Origin: Pseudomonadota bacterium
GTDB taxonomy: Bacteria > Pseudomonadota > Alphaproteobacteria > Rhizobiales > Beijerinckiaceae
Assembly (NCBI GenBank): GCA_028876585.1
Contig: JAGWRL010000125.1
Location: forward strand, 1-10,075
Length of the DNA: 10,075 nt
Direction: 5' to 3'
Below the pieces are notes generated by a model. It did not search any database, was not told the origin of the DNA, and was given only the letters and a program-made list of their open reading frames with translations. Numbering within the stretch: the first letter of the stretch is position 1; each line of letters begins with the position of its first letter. This document shows positions 6,854-10,075 of this stretch, one piece after another. Made by a program: the position numbers and the translations under genes.

Positions 6854-8219
6854 GAAGGCGCTCGACCGCAGGACCGACCGGCGCGAGGTTTCGCTCGCCA
6901 TCGTGCGCGAATACCAGTCGGAAATCGCCGCGCTGCGTGAACAACCCTACCCGCGCGGCGCCGGCATGACGATCCACATCCTGTCCGCCTTTCTGGCGGT
7001 GGGAATCGGGTTCATGTACGTGTCGCGCATCGACCGCTCCGTCAGCAGTTCATCGGGCGCGATCGCCCCCGTCAATCCGCCCATCGTCTACCAGGCGCTC
7101 GATCCCTCGATCATCCGCACCCTGGACGTCAAGGAAGGGCAGCGGGTCGGCAAGGGCCAGGTGCTGGCGACGCTCGATCCCACCTTCGCCACCGCCACGG
7201 TCAACCAGTTGCGCGCCCAGATCGACGGCCTGCGCATTCAGATTGCGCGCGACACCGCGCTGATCGCGCAGGCGCCGCTCAACTATCCCGCGCCGTCGAG
7301 CGATCAGATCGGGCGTTATCAGCGCGAGAATCTCGAATATTATCGCCAACAGATGGCGCAGTACAAAGCCGGAATGGACAGCTACGATCAGAAGATCGCC
7401 ACGCTGCGCGCGACCATCGAGAAATACAAGGTCGAGGAGACGCGCTACGCCAGCGAGGCCGACGTGACGCAGCAGATCGAGCAGATGCGCGTCAAGCTGG
7501 AGCAGCACGGCACCGGCTCGATGCTCAATCTGTTGACCTCCACCCAGGCCAAGATCGAGACGCAGCGCTCCGCCGATTACGCCCGCAACAGCCGCATCGA
7601 GGCCGAGCATACCCTCGCCTCCACCCAGGCCGACCAGAAATCCTCCCAGGAGCAGTTCAAGGCCACGGTCTCGGCGGATCTGATGACCGCGCGCAACTCG
7701 CTCGAAGCGGCCCTGCCGCAGCTTGACGCGGCGTTGAAGCACCAGGAGCTGGTGCGCTGGACCGCGCCGGAGGATTGCATCATCCTCACCATCGCGCCCA
7801 ACATGTCGATCGGCTCGGTCGTATCGCAGGGCACGACCGTCATCACCCTGATGCCGGTGCGCAATCCGATCGAGGCGATGGTGCAGATCTCGTCGTCGAA
7901 CATCGGCTTCGTGCGGCCGGGCGACGCGGCGACGCTTAAGGTCGACGCCTTCCACGCCTCCGAATACGGTTCGTTCGACGGCACGGTGAAATGGGTCGGC
8001 GACAACGCCTATAGCCAGTTGAATGGCCAGCCCGTTTCGCCCTACTACAACGTCGAGATTTCGATCGACCGGAACAAGCTCGTCAACGTGCCTCCCACCG
8101 CCGCACTCCTGCCTGGCATGACGCTGACGGCCGACATCAAGGTCGGATCGCGCTCGATCTGGGATTACGTGATGGGCGGCCTGATGCGCGGCATTGGCGA
8201 ATCCATGCGGGAGCCGTGA
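6843..8219 (+). CDS. HlyD-family type I secretion periplasmic adaptor
   Basis: The start is GTG 6843, with AGGGGG (6830-6835) 7 nt upstream. It lies inside the exporter gene and overlaps its end by 11 bp, which implies translational coupling. The 458-residue product has a short cytoplasmic N-terminus and one membrane anchor at about 43-60. The first lipoyl half follows at about 83-112 (IIRTLDVKEGQRVGKGQVLATLD). A long coiled-coil hairpin spans about 115-300 (many Q/E/A/R heptads), and the second lipoyl half is at about 301-335. A beta-barrel to membrane-proximal region at about 340-435 ends in PGMTLTADIKVGSRSIWDYVM, the usual C-terminal HlyD signature. Family members bridge the inner-membrane ABC exporter to a TolC-like outer-membrane channel. 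No TolC homologue lies in this window, so it must be encoded elsewhere. Length and domain order are normal. Confidence 0.93.
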   Translation: MFRKKALDRRTDRREVSLAIVREYQSEIAALREQPYPRGAGMTIHILSAFLAVGIGFMYVSRIDRSVSSSSGAIAPVNPPIVYQALDPSIIRTLDVKEGQRVGKGQVLATLDPTFATATVNQLRAQIDGLRIQIARDTALIAQAPLNYPAPSSDQIGRYQRENLEYYRQQMAQYKAGMDSYDQKIATLRATIEKYKVEETRYASEADVTQQIEQMRVKLEQHGTGSMLNLLTSTQAKIETQRSADYARNSRIEAEHTLASTQADQKSSQEQFKATVSADLMTARNSLEAALPQLDAALKHQELVRWTAPEDCIILTIAPNMSIGSVVSQGTTVITLMPVRNPIEAMVQISSSNIGFVRPGDAATLKVDAFHASEYGSFDGTVKWVGDNAYSQLNGQPVSPYYNVEISIDRNKLVNVPPTAALLPGMTLTADIKVGSRSIWDYVMGGLMRGIGESMREP

Positions 8220-8225
8220 TTTCGC

Positions 8226-10075
8226 ATGGTGACGAAATGGTTGCCGACCGGCGTGCGCACGCGCGGCGCGCAGGTGTTCGCCGGTCCGCTCAAGGCGGGC
8301 GTCGTCGCCTATGATTCGGGCCGGTTCACCGATGCGCTGATGCTTTGGCGCAAGGCCGCCGAGCGCGATCAGGGCGACGGCGAGGCGGAGTTCCGCATCG
8401 CCCGGCTCTATCGCCGCGGCGAGGGCGTGTTCATGAATTTCGCCGAATCCGCGCATTGGTGCGAGCGCGCCGCCAAGCGCGGCCATCTCGAAGCCAAGCT
8501 CGACCTCGCCAAATTGTATCTGTCAGGCGCCTCCGATCTCGACGCCTCGCGTTTTCGCGCCGTGCGCCGCGATCCCGAATCGCCCGCGACCTCGACGCTG
8601 GCCGCCTTGATCTTTCCGCACGGCGACAAGGTCGAGGCCAACAACGAAAAAGCCCGCGCCCTGCTCGAGGAAGTGGCGGCCGCCGGCGACGCGGAAGGCG
8701 CCGAATTGCTCGCCTCGTTCTATCTCGGCGCGCGCGAAGGTCCGCGCGACCTGCCGCGCGCCAAGGCGCTGCTGGAGCAGGCGGCGGCGGCCGGCCGGCC
8801 AGCGGCGCTGTTCGGCCTTGGCGATATCTATTTTCGCGGCTACGGCGTCGAGACCGACCAGGCGCGCGGCGCCGATTATTACGAGAAGGCCATCGAGGGC
8901 GACCATGTCCGCGCCCGGACGGCGCTCGCCACCATCCTGTTCGACGGCCTCGGGCGCCCCAAAGACCGTCCGCGCGCCGCCGCCTTGTTCGCCGAAGCGG
9001 CGGATAAAGGCGAACCGGTGGCGCAATATCGCAGCGGCATGATCCTGATGAACGGCGAAGGCGCCCCGCGCGATCTCGACCGCGCCGAGACCTATCTGCG
9101 CGCGGCGGGCAAGCAGGGACATGTCTCGGCGCAGATGGCGCTGGGCGAGTTTTATAGCCGCGGCGACGGTCGCGAACCCAATCTGCGCGAGGCGGAAAAC
9201 TGGTATCGGCTGGCCGCCGAATCCGGCGAGTTGCACGCCCTGTTCATCGCCGGCCGCTTCGCCGCGCATGGCGACGGCAGCTTTCAGCGTCTGCCGGAGG
9301 CCGCCAGCTATTTCCTCAAGGCGGCCGAGAAGGGCCACGTGATCGCCGCCTTCAACGTCGCCGCCTTCTACGCCTCGGGAACCGGCGTCGCGCGTGATCC
9401 CGCGCGGGCGCGGTTCTGGTATAAGAACGCGGCGGAAAAGGATTTTCCCGCCGCGCAGGTCCGGCTCGCCCGCCTGCTGCTCGCCGGCGAGGGCGGCGGG
9501 CGCGATCCCGCCGAGGCGCGCAAATGGCTCGAACGCGCCGCCGCCAAGGACGACGCCGAGGCCAAGGCCCTGCTCGCCACCGTGTTCCTGCTGTCGGACA
9601 AGGCGACGCGCGACGTCGGCAAAGCGGAGGCGCTGCTGCGCGAGGCTGCGACCTCCGGCCTGTCGGTCGCCGCGATGCAACTCGGCCATCTCTACGCCGG
9701 TCGTTACGACGTGGCGGCGCGGCCAGAGGACGCGGTGCGCTGGTACGCGATCGCCGCCGAAGCCGGGCAGGCGGAGGCGCAATACATTCTCGGCGTCATG
9801 TACCGCAACGGCCGCGGCGTGGAGAAGGACGCGCTGAAGGCGGCCGGCTGGTTCGCGCGCGCCGCCGAATCCGGCCTGACGGCGGCGCAATTCGATCTCG
9901 GCGTGATGTTCTGCACCGGCGAGGGCGTCGAACTCGACGTCGCGCGCGGCGCGGAGATGTACCGTCTGGCGGCCGAGGGCGGCCATATCGACGGCATGCA
10001 CAATTGGGGCGTAATGCTGCTCAAGGGCATCGGCGTCGACGCCGATGAACAGGCCGGGCTGGAATGGATTGAGAA
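8226..10075 (+). CDS. Sel1-repeat (SLR) protein, C-terminus cut by window edge
   Basis: An open frame from ATG 8226 runs without a stop to the window end (616 codons visible). It starts 6 bp after the adaptor stop; a GGGAG about 12 nt upstream is a weak ribosome-binding site, and GTG 8229 is an alternative. No signal peptide or membrane segment is seen. The protein is a near-continuous array of Sel1-like helix pairs from about residue 22 onward. Typical units are YRRGEGV...AESAHWCERAAKRGH, YFRGYGVETDQARGADYY and MYRNGRGVEKDALKAAGWF, each about 36 residues; I count roughly 14-15. One unit, at about 101-141, carries an extra loop of some 30 residues (SDLDASRFRAVRRDPES and following). Sel1 arrays are scaffolds for protein-protein contacts. 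Its place directly after the exporter and adaptor suggests an accessory or assembly role, most likely cytoplasmic. No enzymatic domain is visible, though one could follow outside the window. Confidence 0.88.
   Translation, partial: MVTKWLPTGVRTRGAQVFAGPLKAGVVAYDSGRFTDALMLWRKAAERDQGDGEAEFRIARLYRRGEGVFMNFAESAHWCERAAKRGHLEAKLDLAKLYLSGASDLDASRFRAVRRDPESPATSTLAALIFPHGDKVEANNEKARALLEEVAAAGDAEGAELLASFYLGAREGPRDLPRAKALLEQAAAAGRPAALFGLGDIYFRGYGVETDQARGADYYEKAIEGDHVRARTALATILFDGLGRPKDRPRAAALFAEAADKGEPVAQYRSGMILMNGEGAPRDLDRAETYLRAAGKQGHVSAQMALGEFYSRGDGREPNLREAENWYRLAAESGELHALFIAGRFAAHGDGSFQRLPEAASYFLKAAEKGHVIAAFNVAAFYASGTGVARDPARARFWYKNAAEKDFPAAQVRLARLLLAGEGGGRDPAEARKWLERAAAKDDAEAKALLATVFLLSDKATRDVGKAEALLREAATSGLSVAAMQLGHLYAGRYDVAARPEDAVRWYAIAAEAGQAEAQYILGVMYRNGRGVEKDALKAAGWFARAAESGLTAAQFDLGVMFCTGEGVELDVARGAEMYRLAAEGGHIDGMHNWGVMLLKGIGVDADEQAGLEWIE

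Noticed and set aside
4640..6901. Leftward 753-codon open frame opposite the ABC exporter
   Set aside because: Its composition (Asp, Arg, His, Gln) is typical of an antisense shadow, it has no recognisable domain, and the opposite strand holds a complete exporter with all ATPase motifs.
7050..8486. Leftward 478-codon open frame opposite the HlyD adaptor
   Set aside because: It is antisense to a full-length HlyD protein and spans into the Sel1 gene; it has no motif and low-complexity Arg/Asp/Leu composition.
8523..10001. Leftward 492-codon open frame opposite the Sel1-repeat gene
   Set aside because: Its repetitive composition reflects the Sel1 array on the other strand; no independent domain or ribosome-binding site was found.

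Overview
The window is GC-rich (roughly two thirds G+C by eye), with strong G/C at third codon positions, several GTG or TTG starts and tightly packed genes. This fits an alphaproteobacterium, most likely of the Hyphomicrobiales (methylotroph or Beijerinckiaceae-like). That placement is inferred from style and gene content; no marker gene is present.

Layout. (1) A leftward gene, cut by the left edge (713 to 1), encodes a TPR-like helical segment, a beta-rich segment and a Pro/Arg-rich linker; what follows lies outside the window. (2) A divergent intergenic stretch (714-984) is less GC-rich and holds several perfect inverted repeats. One of them overlaps a possible -10 element for the rightward genes. 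(3) A rightward gene of unknown function (985-1851) ends in three segments that resemble clostridial hydrophobic-W (ChW) repeats. (4) An RTX-like glycine-rich protein gene (1898-3145) is followed by a strong intrinsic terminator (3169-3206). (5) Four closely packed rightward genes follow: a GT4-family glycosyltransferase, an ABC exporter with a degenerate C39-like domain, a HlyD-type periplasmic adaptor whose start overlaps the exporter's stop region, and a Sel1-repeat protein cut by the right edge.

Together the rightward genes look like a type I secretion locus. The RTX-like protein is the probable substrate, and the exporter and adaptor form the inner-membrane part of the channel. The TolC-like outer-membrane partner is not in the window. 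The glycosyltransferase and Sel1 protein are probable accessory factors, and glycosylation of the secreted protein or of a surface polymer is a reasonable but untested idea. The terminator between the RTX gene and the machinery genes could allow much higher expression of the substrate. No RNA genes, insertion sequences, CRISPR arrays, attachment sites or replication origins were seen.
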